Positions 1 to 9,631 are shown, counted from the stretch's first letter. The stretch: 64,000 nt of DNA from Algibacter sp. L1A34 (GCF_009796805.1 NZ_CP047029.1:4574104-4638103), one strand, 5' to 3'. The notes: a model not told the origin generated them from the sequence alone. Numbers and translations are program-made.

Positions 1-617
1 ATACGTAAATAAGGTTTGACTTCCTTAAATCCTTTTGGAAAAACAGAAGGAATATCTGCAGTTGCAATTGCGGGCACAACTACACAATCATCACCATTTT
101 TCCAGTTTGCTGGAGTTGCCACTTTATAATAAGCCGTTAGCTGAAGAGAATCGATAACCCTCAATAATTCGTCAAAATTTCTACCAGTAGAAGCAGGATA
201 AGTAATTATCAATTTCACCTTCTTATTATTATCAATTACAAAAACCGATCGCACGGTAAGCTTACTATCTGAGTTTGGGTGAATCATATCATAAAGTTCA
301 GAAACCTTTCCATCTTCATCTGCAATAATTGGAAAGTTAACAGTTGTATTTTGTGTTTCATTAATATCTTTAATCCATCCTCGGTGAGATTCTACACCAT
401 CTACACTTAATGCTACAACTTTTACATTACGCTTTTTAAACTCATCTGTATATCTTGCAACGGTTCCTAACTCGGTAGTACAAACAGGTGTATAATCTGC
501 TGGATGCGAAAATAATATTCCCCAACTATCACCTAACCATTCATGAAAATTAATTGTTCCTTCAGATGTTTCTGCTGTAAAATTTGGAGCTTCATCTCCT
601 AATCTAATTGTTGCCAT
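1..617 (-). CDS. 1-Cys peroxiredoxin (Prx6 type), 3' end outside the window
   Basis: Thiol peroxidase that reduces hydrogen peroxide and organic peroxides in the cytoplasm. The first 205 codons are present, beginning with an ATG at 615-617 (MATIRLGDEAPNF), and the C-terminus runs off the left edge. The peroxidatic cysteine sits in PVCTTE near residue 46, and the AhpC/TSA fold continues through VVALSVDGVESH and FPIIADEDGKVS. The long C-terminal region and the motif context fit the 1-Cys Prx6 branch rather than the 2-Cys AhpC type. It is transcribed away from fumC with 182 bases between them. Confidence 0.93.
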   Translation of the reverse strand, partial: MATIRLGDEAPNFTAETSEGTINFHEWLGDSWGILFSHPADYTPVCTTELGTVARYTDEFKKRNVKVVALSVDGVESHRGWIKDINETQNTTVNFPIIADEDGKVSELYDMIHPNSDSKLTVRSVFVIDNNKKVKLIITYPASTGRNFDELLRVIDSLQLTAYYKVATPANWKNGDDCVVVPAIATADIPSVFPKGFKEVKPYLR

Positions 618-765
618 TTCTGTTTTGGTTTAAAATTAATCACTATTTAAATTCATTATAAAGATAATTAATTTTTAACGAGACAAATAATTTTAAATCT
701 TATCAATTTGTTAAAAATTAGGCATAATAACTCATCTTTTAAAAGGATAAAACGGCTAAATAAAT

Positions 766-773
766 TAACTTTG
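766..773 (+). promoter_or_regulatory. -7 promoter element of fumC
   Basis: TAACTTTG matches the known Bacteroidota -7 consensus TAnnTTTG and lies 26 bases before the fumC ATG. No convincing -33 TTG is visible at the expected distance, so the call rests on the -7 box and its position. Confidence 0.45.
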
Positions 774-799
774 TAATTCATAATTAAATCATTATTGCC

Positions 800-2197
800 A
801 TGAGTTACAGAATAGAAAAAGATACTATGGGCGAGGTAAAAGTACCAGCCGATAAACTTTGGGGCGCTCAAACAGAACGCTCAAGAAATAACTTTAAAAT
901 TGGACCTTCTGCGTCTATGCCCTTAGAAATTGTTTACGGCTTTGCTTATCTAAAAAAAGCTGCCGCTTATACAAATTGCGAATTAGGTGTTTTAGATATT
1001 GAAAAAAGAGATTTAATTGCACAAGTTTGCGATGAAATTTTAGAAGGCAAGCTCGACGACCAATTTCCGTTAGTTATTTGGCAAACGGGTTCTGGTACAC
1101 AGAGTAATATGAATGCTAACGAAGTAATTGCGAATAGAGCACACCAATTAGCTGGAAAAGTTGTTGGTGAAGGCGAAAAAACGATTCAACCGAATGATGA
1201 TGTAAACAAATCACAATCATCTAACGATACCTTCCCTACTGGAATGCATATCGCAGCTTATAAAAAAATAGTTGAAACTACTATTCCTGGAGTAAAACAA
1301 TTAAGAGAAACTTTAAAGAAAAAATCTGAAGCTTTTAAAAGCGTTGTAAAAATTGGACGTACGCATTTAATGGATGCAACACCGTTAACGTTAGGACAAG
1401 AAATTTCGGGTTATGTAGCACAATTAGATTACGGCTTAAAAGCTTTAGAAAACACTTTAGCACACTTAAGCGAATTAGCTTTAGGAGGAACAGCGGTTGG
1501 AACAGGTTTAAATACTCCAAAGGGTTATAGTAAACGTGTTGCCGAATATATTGCAGATTTTACTGGATTACCTTTTATAACTGCTCCAAATAAATTTGAA
1601 GCCTTAGCTGCACATGATGCTATAGTTGAAACACACGGTGCATTAAAACAACTTGCCGTTTCTTTAAATAAGATTGCAAACGATATTAGAATGATGGCTT
1701 CTGGTCCTCGTTCAGGTATTGGAGAAATTATAATCCCTGCTAACGAACCAGGAAGTTCTATTATGCCAGGAAAAGTTAACCCAACACAATGTGAGGCCTT
1801 AACAATGGTTTGCGCTCAAGTTATAGGTAACGATGTTGCTATTTCTGTTGGAGGTATGCAAGGCCATTATGAGCTAAACGTTTTTAAACCTGTTATGGCT
1901 GCAAACTTTTTACAATCGGCACAATTAATTGGTGATGCTTGTAAAAGTTTTGAAGAAAACTGTGCTTCTGGTATTGAACCAAACCAAGAAGTAATTACTA
2001 AATTAGTAAACAACTCATTAATGCTTGTTACTGCTTTAAACACAAAAATTGGTTACTACAAATCTGCTGAAATTGCTAATACAGCTCATAAAAACGGAAC
2101 AACTTTAAAAGAAGAAGCCGTTAATTTAGGTTATGTTACAGCCGAAGATTATGATGCTTGGGTAAAACCAGAAGAAATGGTTGGTAGCTTAAAATAA
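800..2197 (+). CDS. fumC: class II fumarate hydratase
   Basis: Converts fumarate and L-malate reversibly in the TCA cycle; a cytoplasmic homotetramer that needs no iron-sulfur cluster. The 465-residue length is normal for class II. The superfamily signature [11 protein letters not shown] lies near residue 317, [10 protein letters not shown] near 185, and the N-terminal [11 protein letters not shown] is also typical. It is a single gene followed by a strong hairpin terminator. The ATG follows a TAnnTTTG box by 26 bases. No residue expected in the signature regions is missing. Confidence 0.98.
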   Translation: MSYRIEKDTMGEVKVPADKLWGAQTERSRNNFKIGPSASMPLEIVYGFAYLKKAAAYTNCELGVLDIEKRDLIAQVCDEILEGKLDDQFPLVIWQTGSGTQSNMNANEVIANRAHQLAGKVVGEGEKTIQPNDDVNKSQSSNDTFPTGMHIAAYKKIVETTIPGVKQLRETLKKKSEAFKSVVKIGRTHLMDATPLTLGQEISGYVAQLDYGLKALENTLAHLSELALGGTAVGTGLNTPKGYSKRVAEYIADFTGLPFITAPNKFEALAAHDAIVETHGALKQLAVSLNKIANDIRMMASGPRSGIGEIIIPANEPGSSIMPGKVNPTQCEALTMVCAQVIGNDVAISVGGMQGHYELNVFKPVMAANFLQSAQLIGDACKSFEENCASGIEPNQEVITKLVNNSLMLVTALNTKIGYYKSAEIANTAHKNGTTLKEEAVNLGYVTAEDYDAWVKPEEMVGSLK

Positions 2198-2220
2198 TTA
2201 CCAGTAATATATAAATTTTA

Positions 2221-2260
2221 AAACCCTCAGGATTGATTTTCAATTCTGAGGGTTTTTTAT
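2221..2260 (+). terminator. rho-independent terminator of fumC
   Basis: A 15-bp stem with one mismatch (2221-2235 against 2241-2255) closes a five-base loop and is followed by a T run. It starts 23 bases after the fumC stop. Confidence 0.85.
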
Positions 2261-2316
2261 TATAAAATTATTTCTGAATTAAAAAAGCAAACTCAACCAG
2301 CTACAAAATTAAGCAT

Positions 2317-2424
2317 CTACCCTATTCTCGGTTTTTTCGCTCTTTTCCCTGCATTTAATTTGTAGGTATAACTTAGTATAATGTAACGTCCTAAACTTTC
2401 CGAAATGGTTTCTTCAAAATAGTT
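2317..2424 (-). pseudogene. remnant of an outer-membrane beta-barrel protein (C-terminal strand)
   Basis: The minus strand reads 35 codons ending in a TAG at 2317-2319. They include ESLGRYIILSYTYKLNAGKR, which looks like the last membrane strand of a TonB-receptor-like or OMP_b-brl barrel of Bacteroidota. An in-frame stop lies directly upstream of this stretch, and no start or longer frame connects to it. I read it as the tail of a lost gene. It could be a chance resemblance, but the SLGRY-(6 residues)-YKLNAGKR pattern is characteristic in this phylum. The remaining intergenic sequence from 2198 to 2644 holds only two terminators. Confidence 0.5.
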
Positions 2425-2563
2425 TTATTATACTGATATTTTTAAAATTCATGAAGATAATTTTAATGGCTAAAATTGGAATACTTCATAAATAACAATG
2501 ACATACTACCAAGATTGTATGCCTAAATAAATTACACACAAAACTTATAGTACATTTTGAAAC

Positions 2564-2598
2564 AAAAAAAGCCCAACGATATAACACCATTGAGCTTT
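2564..2598 (-). terminator. terminator of the DUF2911 gene
   Basis: On the minus strand a 10-bp stem with two G-U pairs (2589-2598 with 2568-2577) is followed by seven T. It lies about 45 bases beyond the stop of the DUF2911 gene. Confidence 0.65.
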
Positions 2599-2644
2599 GT
2601 TTGTTTCAAAATAGTTGACTCTAATTAAATATCAATAGAGTTAA

Positions 2645-3496
2645 TTATAGTGCTCCCCATTCTTTTAGAGATTCCGTATTCATTTTGATATAACCATCAT
2701 TTCCTGCTTCTTTAGAAAGAATTAAAGATTGTTTAGCTGCTTTAATTGCACCTTCCTTATCTCCGTTTGCTGCATGAATTAATGCTTGTCTACGTAAATA
2801 ATAAAAACGAGGTTTCCCTTTTGTCATATCCACAGCTTTATCAATCCATTCTGTAGCTTGTTTCATGTCTTTCCCTTCAGCTAAGTAGTATGCTGCCGCT
2901 GCATAGTAATCTCCTTCGCCTGGACCATTCATTACTTTATCAATACCTGCTAAAACAATTTCTTCAGTAGGAACTGTAAATGGTAAAGCCGCATAAGAAT
3001 TCTCCCAAAGAAGTTCTAAAGTTGCTCCATTATTTGTAATATTGTTAATATCAATAGTAAAAGTTTCTACTACAAAAGGAATAGGTTCAACAACTACTTT
3101 CGCAGATGCTACAACTTTGGTATCATCCCATTTTTTTGGAGTTCCCCAATTGCTTGTGTCATTATAAAAAAGAAACTCCCATTCTGTTGCTGAAATTAAT
3201 CGAGTAAATAAGGCATAAGAACCAGCTTTAACTCTTTTACCTGCAATCTTTATATCATCGCTAAAGGTAATTATAGTATTCTCATTAGCACCTGTTCTCC
3301 AAATTGTTCCAAAACTTTCCAAGTCTCCAAAAACTTTACGCCCTTTAACACCTGGTCTAGAATACTCGATAGTTACATCTGTTAATCCAACTTTTTGTTC
3401 AAACTTAGCTTTTGGACTAGGTTGTGGAGTTTCAATCTGTGCATTTACAGTATAAACTGTAGTAAATGCTAATAAAATTAATAATAGTTTTTTCAT
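2645..3496 (-). CDS. secreted DUF2911 domain protein
   Basis: A 283-residue protein of unknown biochemical role. A signal peptide is visible at residues 1-19 (MKKLLLILLAFTTVYTVNAQ), so the product is exported. The DUF2911 domain fills roughly residues 25-175, with GRKVFGDLESFGTIWRTGAN and an AGSYALFT stretch typical of the family. The C-terminal third is helical and rich in Ala and Lys and resembles a short TPR-like segment. It is a single gene with its own terminator. The family is common in Bacteroidota and is usually annotated without function. Confidence 0.88.
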   Translation of the reverse strand: MKKLLLILLAFTTVYTVNAQIETPQPSPKAKFEQKVGLTDVTIEYSRPGVKGRKVFGDLESFGTIWRTGANENTIITFSDDIKIAGKRVKAGSYALFTRLISATEWEFLFYNDTSNWGTPKKWDDTKVVASAKVVVEPIPFVVETFTIDINNITNNGATLELLWENSYAALPFTVPTEEIVLAGIDKVMNGPGEGDYYAAAAYYLAEGKDMKQATEWIDKAVDMTKGKPRFYYLRRQALIHAANGDKEGAIKAAKQSLILSKEAGNDGYIKMNTESLKEWGAL

Positions 3497-3821
3497 TTTA
3501 GTTTTAATTATTTATAAGCTATAAAATTACACATCAAAATACTGATTATTGTTAACAAAAGCTTAAAAAAGCGAAGTAATAAAAAACAAGGTAAACAACC
3601 GAAAAACGGCAATTATCAAAACATTAAAAAGAATCCTTGTTTTTTCATTAAAAACTAAAAAATAACCAAAATCTAACATATAAAGTACTCAATCATTAAA
3701 ATTTAGCTAAATATTTACTATTAATTCAAGAAATTTATAATATTTTATTATATTGTCGAATTGTGAATAATACACAGCGTGTTTTATTACAAAAAATTTA
3801 TTAGAAAAACGATTATTACAT
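3497..3821. other. intergenic region with one long-loop inverted repeat
   Basis: This 325-base stretch has no supportable gene. It contains an 11-bp inverted repeat (AAAAAACAAGG at 3581-3591 with its complement at 3635-3645) around a 43-base loop that itself holds CCG/CGG arms. It could be a weak terminator or a folded leader. I see no known RNA family. Confidence 0.3.
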
Positions 3822-4037
3822 ATGGAACTTATTGAAAAAGCGGTTGAATTTGAACAACGCAAACATACTTTTAAAACTACAAGTGAAAGAATAGAAGCTT
3901 CAAGAGAAGTTAAAGACCTTATTTTGAGCCTAAACGACGTATACAAAGTTGACAAAGACCAAGAAATCATGGACTTAATGAAGCGATTGACGGCGGTAAA
4001 ACAAAAAATAGAAAAAAGATTAAAAGGAAGGCCATAA
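3822..4037 (+). CDS. small conserved-looking protein, 71 residues
   Basis: I do not recognise a named family. The product is charged and largely helical, with no membrane segment or signal peptide, so it should be cytoplasmic. It reads MELIEKAVEFEQRKHTFKTT at the start and ends in a basic tail KRLKGRP. The spacing of hydrophobic residues suggests a two-helix hairpin or coiled coil. Downstream lies a perfect palindromic terminator shared with the convergent ccsBA gene, which supports a real transcript. The overlapping opposite-strand frame is less plausible because it is Ser/Phe/Ile-rich like other antisense shadows. Confidence 0.6.
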   Translation: MELIEKAVEFEQRKHTFKTTSERIEASREVKDLILSLNDVYKVDKDQEIMDLMKRLTAVKQKIEKRLKGRP

Positions 4038-4102
4038 ACCAACCTAACTCCTTATTAGTACTATCATAATAGAAAATGCTAATCAAGGAATAATTTACTT
4101 TA

Positions 4103-4146
4103 TAAAAAAAAACAGTATTTCATAATTATGAAATACTGTTTTTTTT
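4103..4146. terminator. bidirectional terminator
   Basis: A perfect 30-base palindrome at 4111-4140 is preceded by an A run and followed by a T run, so it can end transcription from both sides. It lies between the convergent 71-residue gene and ccsBA. Confidence 0.85.
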
Positions 4147-4186
4147 ATTGGCAAAAATTAAGTTTTTGCTATATATATTCTTCTAA

Positions 4187-7100
4187 TTACTTTTTATAAT
4201 ACTTCACATGTCCTCGATAAGCGAAAGCTCCTAAAACAGCCACAATACCACAAGCAATAACAATAAATTTAACACTCACAATTTGATCACCACTAGCGTA
4301 ACTATGTAGCCCTGCTAAGTAGAAATTCACTCCAAAATAAGTCATTAATATACTAGCAAAAGCTATTATAGACCATAGGTTAAAGAACCAACGCCCTCTT
4401 AATCCTGGCACCAAACGCATGTGTATAACAAAAGCATAAATCATAATACTAATAAGCGCCCAAGTTTCTTTTGGATCCCAGCCCCAATAGCGCCCCCAAC
4501 TTTCGTTGGCCCACATACCTCCTAAAAAGTTTCCTATGGTTAGCATAACCAAACCTACGGTTAAAGCCATTTCGTTTATTACCGTTAGCTCCTTAATGTT
4601 GAGTAACATTTTATCTTTATTATCCTTATTGGTGAAAATCATTAAGAATAAAGATACTACTCCTAAAATCATTCCTAAAGTAAAAGGCCCATAACTCGCT
4701 ACAATTACCGCAACGTGAATCATTAACCAATAACTATTTAATACGGGTTGTAAATTTGCTATTGCTGGATCCATCCAGTTCCAATGTGCAATCATTAAAA
4801 TCATTGCTGTTACAAATGCAGTTGACGCCATGGTTAAATCACTTTTTCTACCAAAAAGCAATCCGAATAGCATAGTAGCCCAAGCCACATAAATCATAGA
4901 TTCGTAAGCATCACTCCATGGTGCATGGCCAGATAAATACCAACGTACAATTAAACCTGCTGTATGCAATATAAACAAACCAATAACTATAAACTTAAAG
5001 ACTTTAATAGCCGTATTTAAACCTTTACTGTGTGATTTAAATATTTGAATAATTAATAATACAAACATTAACGTACCTGCGTACATATACCAACTAAATA
5101 ATTTTTTAAAAATATCATATTTGTTATATAATACTTCTGTTTTCACCTTTTGATCACTTAACATAACCGAACCACCGTACCTATGCTGTGTATCTTTAAA
5201 AGCTTTTAGCAGTTTTGAAGCTTGAGAGAAATCGCCAGATTTTTTAGCTGAATTTAAAGTGTATAAATATGCTAAGAATCCACTTTTTACAAAATTATTG
5301 TAAAGTGAATCTTTTATAACCGTTGGATCTTCTTTATAATCGAAATTAGAAATCCATTTATGGTTATCATCATTAGGAATTGGGAATATTTTTAACGAAC
5401 GTCCTTCAACCGTATTGAATAATAAATTTACACGTTGATCGGCTTCTTTAAATTCTTTCTGAAAACCATTTGGCACTTGCGCTTTGTATGCTTCATCTAA
5501 ATAAGGTGCTAAAATATACTCTCCCCTTTCGGTGAAAAAATCGGCCAGAGTAGCATATTGTTCATCTAAATCCACACCAATCATATGGCGTATAGAATCG
5601 GCCTTTTTAGTTTTTAAGTAAATTATAGGCACATTGTACCATAATTGCGGACTTTCTTGAATAGATAAAAACACTTGGTTGGCATCAAAATTTTCGTAAG
5701 AATCATGCTTACTTAACTTTCTCAGCATTTCCGAAGCGTAAGTATTTATAGGCATCATACGCCCGCTTAAATCCTGAATCACCAAATTTCCAAATTCTGA
5801 TGCATGTGCCTTAGGAGTAATATTAGCTCTTAAAACAGAATCTATTTGTGTTTTTGTAGGTTTGTTATTATGGTTATGCCCGTCGTTTGCCGAATGCTCT
5901 TGAGCAAACCCTTGTAATCCAAAACACAGCATAACAACGGCTAAGGTCTTGGCTTTTTTAGCTTTTAACTTTTCGAGTTGCTTTTTTAAATCACCAAAAC
6001 GAGAATGCTTAGAAAACAAAATCGACATCATTCCAAAATACAGCATAAAATAACCAATATAAGTGATTAACGATCCCCAATAATCATGATTTACAGAAAG
6101 TATAGTTCCTTTTTCATCTGGATCGAAACCTGATTGAAAAAAGCGATAACCACCATGATCTAAAATATTATTCATAAAAATTTTATAATCAAAATCACCT
6201 TCTTTTTCATCCAAAACAGTTACTTCACTAGAATAAGCAGAATATCCTCTTTCTGTTCCTGGATAACGTTCAGCCTCAAAATCGTTCAATTTAATTGAAA
6301 AAGGCAATTCTAATTTCTTAGAACCGTACTTAAAAGCGAAATCTAATCCACCAACCTTTATTTGTTTAAAACTACTGTTTGATCCTTTTCCTCCAAGTAA
6401 CCCTACATTTTGAGTTTCACCATTAGCAGTAACTTTTAAAACTAGACCATCTTCATTGTTTTTAAGGAATTCTGCTTTTTTAACTACATCAAAAACACCT
6501 TTTACAACAGGTTTTGGAAATACAATTTGCATGTTACCAATAGAATACCCAGAACGTAAATGTAAAGGCTGTATGCTATCTTTTACAAGTAAACCTTTAG
6601 CACGCGTTGCCATAGTCATGTATTCCCCATCAAAAGGAGAATTAATGGTTAGGTTATCGTTTTCTAAAGTAATATTTATAGCGCCATCGGTTGGTTTATT
6701 TAATGCAAATAATACATTGTGCACACTAGATACTTGACCTACTTTTAAGAAATGATTATGCGGACCACTAGTTCCTGCTTCTACTATTTTTAAATAAGAT
6801 TCGCCGTTTTCGTCTGGAATAATATCTTCCTCTGCTCCAACAATAAATTTTTCTAGTTGAATATTTATTGGCTTTTTATTGTACTCGCTGTTTATGTTAA
6901 AATCATTATCTAAACGTCCAGAGAAATCGACTTCATTTTCCAAAACACGACGTTGTGCAACGCCATCTATTTTAAAATCACCATCAATATATGCCGTTAT
7001 ATATGTTTTTTGAGAAAGAAATGAATTTTCAGTTTCACCTTCACGAATGGCCATCATGCCTTCAAAACTGGCATATCGCGTAATAAATGCACCTAAAAGA

Positions 7101-7375
7101 ATAAAAATGAAAGCTAAATGCAGAATGAAAGTTGCCCATTTTTCTTTTTTGTATAATCTAAAACGAAAAATGTTACCAACAAAGTTAATTACAAAAAACA
7201 CCATAATGCCCTCGAACCACCAAGTGTTGTAAATTAAATTACGTGTATATGGCGTTGGAGACATGTCTTGTCCGGCATCTAAAAAGGTACCTGTTGCCAT
7301 GGCTGCGGCAAAAGCAAGAAATAATACAGATGTTAAACGCGTTGAAAAAAGTATGTTAGCTATTTTTTTTTGCAT
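4187..7375 (-). CDS. ccsA: cytochrome c biogenesis protein CcsBA (ResB-ResC fusion)
   Basis: System II holocytochrome c synthetase that exports haem and attaches it to CxxCH apocytochromes at the outer face of the inner membrane. The 1062 residues join a ResB-like N-terminal half (first helices at about 15-30, 55-75 and 85-105, a large periplasmic domain, then a helix near 435-455) to a CcsA/ResC C-terminal half with many membrane helices from about residue 750. The haem-binding WWD-type motif appears as WANESWGRYWGWDPKETWAL near residues 957-976. The linker around 490-510 is histidine-rich (HSANDGHNHNN). The fused form is usual in Bacteroidota. Start codon supported by a TAAATTTG box 23 bases upstream. 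Confidence 0.95.
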   Translation of the reverse strand: MQKKIANILFSTRLTSVLFLAFAAAMATGTFLDAGQDMSPTPYTRNLIYNTWWFEGIMVFFVINFVGNIFRFRLYKKEKWATFILHLAFIFILLGAFITRYASFEGMMAIREGETENSFLSQKTYITAYIDGDFKIDGVAQRRVLENEVDFSGRLDNDFNINSEYNKKPINIQLEKFIVGAEEDIIPDENGESYLKIVEAGTSGPHNHFLKVGQVSSVHNVLFALNKPTDGAINITLENDNLTINSPFDGEYMTMATRAKGLLVKDSIQPLHLRSGYSIGNMQIVFPKPVVKGVFDVVKKAEFLKNNEDGLVLKVTANGETQNVGLLGGKGSNSSFKQIKVGGLDFAFKYGSKKLELPFSIKLNDFEAERYPGTERGYSAYSSEVTVLDEKEGDFDYKIFMNNILDHGGYRFFQSGFDPDEKGTILSVNHDYWGSLITYIGYFMLYFGMMSILFSKHSRFGDLKKQLEKLKAKKAKTLAVVMLCFGLQGFAQEHSANDGHNHNNKPTKTQIDSVLRANITPKAHASEFGNLVIQDLSGRMMPINTYASEMLRKLSKHDSYENFDANQVFLSIQESPQLWYNVPIIYLKTKKADSIRHMIGVDLDEQYATLADFFTERGEYILAPYLDEAYKAQVPNGFQKEFKEADQRVNLLFNTVEGRSLKIFPIPNDDNHKWISNFDYKEDPTVIKDSLYNNFVKSGFLAYLYTLNSAKKSGDFSQASKLLKAFKDTQHRYGGSVMLSDQKVKTEVLYNKYDIFKKLFSWYMYAGTLMFVLLIIQIFKSHSKGLNTAIKVFKFIVIGLFILHTAGLIVRWYLSGHAPWSDAYESMIYVAWATMLFGLLFGRKSDLTMASTAFVTAMILMIAHWNWMDPAIANLQPVLNSYWLMIHVAVIVASYGPFTLGMILGVVSLFLMIFTNKDNKDKMLLNIKELTVINEMALTVGLVMLTIGNFLGGMWANESWGRYWGWDPKETWALISIMIYAFVIHMRLVPGLRGRWFFNLWSIIAFASILMTYFGVNFYLAGLHSYASGDQIVSVKFIVIACGIVAVLGAFAYRGHVKYYKK

Positions 7376-7398
7376 AGTTAGGCCTTTTTAAGGTCGTG

Positions 7399-7406
7399 CA
7401 AATTTA
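7399..7406 (-). promoter_or_regulatory. -7 promoter element of ccsBA
   Basis: TAAATTTG on the minus strand matches TAnnTTTG and ends 23 bases before the ccsBA ATG. No clear -33 TTG is seen. Confidence 0.45.
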
Positions 7407-7574
7407 ATGATTTAAGTTTATTCTAAAGTGTTAAAACTGTGATAAAAAATTGATAAGAAACCATTGAAATATGATGAGAACTACACACCTAAAAATAAAA
7501 TATTTCTTACAAAAAAAATTAAGTTTTATCATTAAACTCAAGTAAAACAGAAACATTAAGGTCTTAAAATCGAG

Positions 7575-7964
7575 CTACTTCCCCATTCTAGCTTCAAACA
7601 TTTTTAAATATAAGAATGATCCCATTTTTCGGGCTTTAAATTTCGCGTTTTGTGCAAAGTCGCCTTCAAAAAGCTCATCGATGGTTTCTAACCAGAGGTT
7701 TAGCCAAAGTCCGAAATGGCGTTCACTAATTTTATTTTTATTATCGGCATCTACTTTTATATGAGTTTCAAGCGGATTACCTGTGTATTTTGTTTTTAGA
7801 AATAAAGAGGCCTCCCAGAAAGTTGTAAGACGTTCGAGATGGGCATCCCAATCTTTTATAACGTCGTTAAAAAAAGGCGATAAAACTTTATCTTGCCTCA
7901 CTTTTTTATAAAATGAAGAAACAAGTAAATATACATCTTCGCGGGTTTCGAGATCTTTTTTCAT
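7575..7964 (-). CDS. group III truncated haemoglobin
   Basis: Small haem protein (129 residues), probably involved in oxygen, peroxide or nitric oxide chemistry in the cytoplasm. The truncated 2-over-2 globin fold is visible: the B/E helix region carries FFNDVIKDWDAHLERLTTFW and the proximal histidine lies in HFGLWLNLW near residue 91. These features fit group III of the family. It sits alone, 199 bases upstream of ccsBA on the same strand, so a haem-linked context is possible but not shown. A -7 box ends exactly four bases before the ATG, suggesting a leaderless message. Confidence 0.9.
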   Translation of the reverse strand: MKKDLETREDVYLLVSSFYKKVRQDKVLSPFFNDVIKDWDAHLERLTTFWEASLFLKTKYTGNPLETHIKVDADNKNKISERHFGLWLNLWLETIDELFEGDFAQNAKFKARKMGSFLYLKMFEARMGK

Positions 7965-7968
7965 GTTT

Positions 7969-7976
7969 CAAATTTA
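7969..7976 (-). promoter_or_regulatory. -7 box of the haemoglobin gene, four bases from ATG
   Basis: The minus strand reads TAAATTTG-AAAC-ATG. With Bacteroidota start points a few bases past the -7 box, transcription would begin at or next to the start codon. Confidence 0.55.
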
Positions 7977-8203
7977 CTGCTTATTTTATTATTACTGAAA
8001 GGTTGACGGCGCTTACATTGATTTTTTTTGATTTAAAAAGAGGTCTAAATAAAAATAAAAAAGCTCCTTCTTTTTTAATTATGAAAAACTAACGGGTAAC
8101 TGCCAATAAAAATTAATATATAAACTAAAATTTTGTGGCAAGAACTAAATTTCCGAATACATCTGTAAAGAATTGAACGACCTGTTTGAGATCCCCGACC
8201 AAA

Positions 8204-8295
8204 GGAAGGGAGCGAGTAGTGAAATATTTATATTCATGAGTTCTTTAATTTAAAATAGAAATCAACGAATAAAGTCCGACCCTTGGGGTACGCGC
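8204..8295 (-). repeat. degenerate dispersed intergenic repeat, copy 1
   Basis: On the minus strand it begins GCGCGTACCCCAAGGGTCGG (8295 downward) and ends CACTACTCGCTCCCTTCC (8204). The same end signatures recur at 26588-26685 and 31002-31155. Locally GC-richer than its surroundings. It occupies most of the 385-base gap between the haemoglobin and DUF2520 genes. Confidence 0.45.
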
Positions 8296-8315
8296 AAATT
8301 ATTTTGATTTATTAA

Positions 8316-8345
8316 TTTGTTATTGATAATTGGTTAGTATTTTTG
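8316..8345 (+). promoter_or_regulatory. promoter of the DUF2520 gene, leaderless type
   Basis: TTTG at 8316-8319 and TATTTTTG at 8338-8345 fit the Bacteroidota -33/-7 pattern with an 18-base spacer. Only CAAG separates the -7 box from the ATG at 8350. Confidence 0.65.
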
Positions 8346-8349
8346 CAAG

Positions 8350-9120
8350 ATGATTTCAGTAGTAATTTTAGGGGCTGGCAATGTGGCTAGCCATTTGTAT
8401 AGAGGATTTCGAGAGGCAGATAATGTAACTGTTTCTCAATGGTATAACAGGAGTTTAGATTCGATTTCGGAGCATAGCAACGAGGTTGATATTACAGACG
8501 ATTTAACGAATTTAAAGCTTGCCGATGTTTATATTTTGGCAGTTAGTGATGACGCTATTGGTGCGCTATCGGAACAACTTCCCTTTGAAGACCGTGTAGT
8601 TGTGCATACTTCGGGTGGTGTTGGTGTTTACGATTTAGATAAAAAACACAGACGTGGCGTGCTGTACCCGCTGCAAAGTTTTACCAAGGGTGCGGAATTG
8701 GATTTTGCCGATGTACCAATTTGCATTGAAACGATTGATAAAAAAAGTTTCCCGATGTTAAAGGAATTAGCCTTAAGTTTAGGTGGCCCGATACAGAAGG
8801 TTAATAGCGACCAACGGCGTGTGCTACATTTGGCGGCTGTTTTTGTGAATAATTTCACGAATCAGTTATATAGAATTGGCCATGAAATTACAGAAAGTGA
8901 AGGAGCAGAATTTGATATCTTGAAACCGTTGATATTAGAAACGGCAAAAAAAATAGAGCATTTATCGCCATTTAGAGCGCAAACTGGACCTGCTATTCGC
9001 CGTGATAAAAAAACGATTAAAAAGCACTTGAGAATTTTAGATAATAATATTGAGCATAAAAAGATTTACGAACTACTAACATCGTCAATACAGAAAACAC
9101 ATGGAAGAAAAAAGTTATAA
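8350..9120 (+). CDS. Rossmann-fold protein with DUF2520 domain
   Basis: A 256-residue cytoplasmic protein related to NADP-dependent oxidoreductases of the F420/ProC type; its substrate is unknown. The N-terminal dinucleotide-binding loop is ILGAGNVASHL at residues 6-16. The C-terminal helical DUF2520 half starts near residue 120 (KVNSDQRRVLHLAAVFVNNF) and carries FRAQTGPAIRRDKKT. It is the first gene of a run with the KdsC-like phosphatase, UbiA, Maf, MscS and CorA genes, and overlaps the next gene by 20 bases. A strong promoter lies directly before the ATG. Confidence 0.9.
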   Translation: MISVVILGAGNVASHLYRGFREADNVTVSQWYNRSLDSISEHSNEVDITDDLTNLKLADVYILAVSDDAIGALSEQLPFEDRVVVHTSGGVGVYDLDKKHRRGVLYPLQSFTKGAELDFADVPICIETIDKKSFPMLKELALSLGGPIQKVNSDQRRVLHLAAVFVNNFTNQLYRIGHEITESEGAEFDILKPLILETAKKIEHLSPFRAQTGPAIRRDKKTIKKHLRILDNNIEHKKIYELLTSSIQKTHGRKKL

Positions 9121-9631
9121 AGAATATTTGGAACACATTACAACCTTTGTTTTTGATGTTGATGGGGTACTTACTGATGGTACCGTTTCAGTTTTAACAA
9201 ACGGAGAAATGCTAAGAACTATGAATGTTAAAGACGGTTATGCCATTAGAGCTGCTGTTGATAAAGGTTATAACATGTGTATTATTTCTGGAGGTAAAAA
9301 TGAGGGCGTGCGCAAACGATTAGAAGGTTTAGGTATTAAGGATATTTATTTGGGGGCGCAAAATAAAATTGAGCAATTGAATGATTATTTCACGAAAAAT
9401 GATATTAAATCGGAAAACGTACTTTTTATGGGTGACGATATTCCAGATTACCCTGTAATGAAAGGGATTGGCTTACCTTGTTGTCCGCAAGATGCCGTAC
9501 CAGAAATTAAAGGTATCTCTAAATATATTTCGCATAAAAAAGGTGGTAAAGGCGCTGTTCGTGATGTTATTGAACAGGTTTTGAAGGTGCAAGGGAAATG
9601 GAGTGGTTTTTTCTCTGCTCAGTTTGACTAA
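9101..9631 (+). CDS. kdsC: KdsC-like HAD phosphatase
   Basis: HAD-superfamily hydrolase of the 3-deoxy-D-manno-octulosonate 8-phosphate phosphatase type, which releases KDO for lipopolysaccharide. The 176-residue length matches the cap-less KdsC family. Motif I is FVFDVDGVLTDGTV near residues 17-30, with DxD nucleophile and acid. Motif II/III follow in CIISGGKN (about 59-66), KNDIKSENVLFMGDDIPDYP (about 99-118) supplies the acidic motif IV. The start overlaps the DUF2520 gene by 20 bases, implying translational coupling. Exact substrate specificity is inferred from family only. Confidence 0.85.
   Translation: MEEKSYKEYLEHITTFVFDVDGVLTDGTVSVLTNGEMLRTMNVKDGYAIRAAVDKGYNMCIISGGKNEGVRKRLEGLGIKDIYLGAQNKIEQLNDYFTKNDIKSENVLFMGDDIPDYPVMKGIGLPCCPQDAVPEIKGISKYISHKKGGKGAVRDVIEQVLKVQGKWSGFFSAQFD

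Noticed and set aside
3707..4042. 111-codon minus-strand frame over the 71-residue gene
   Set aside because: Composition looks like an antisense shadow, and the frame also extends over the AT-rich upstream region.
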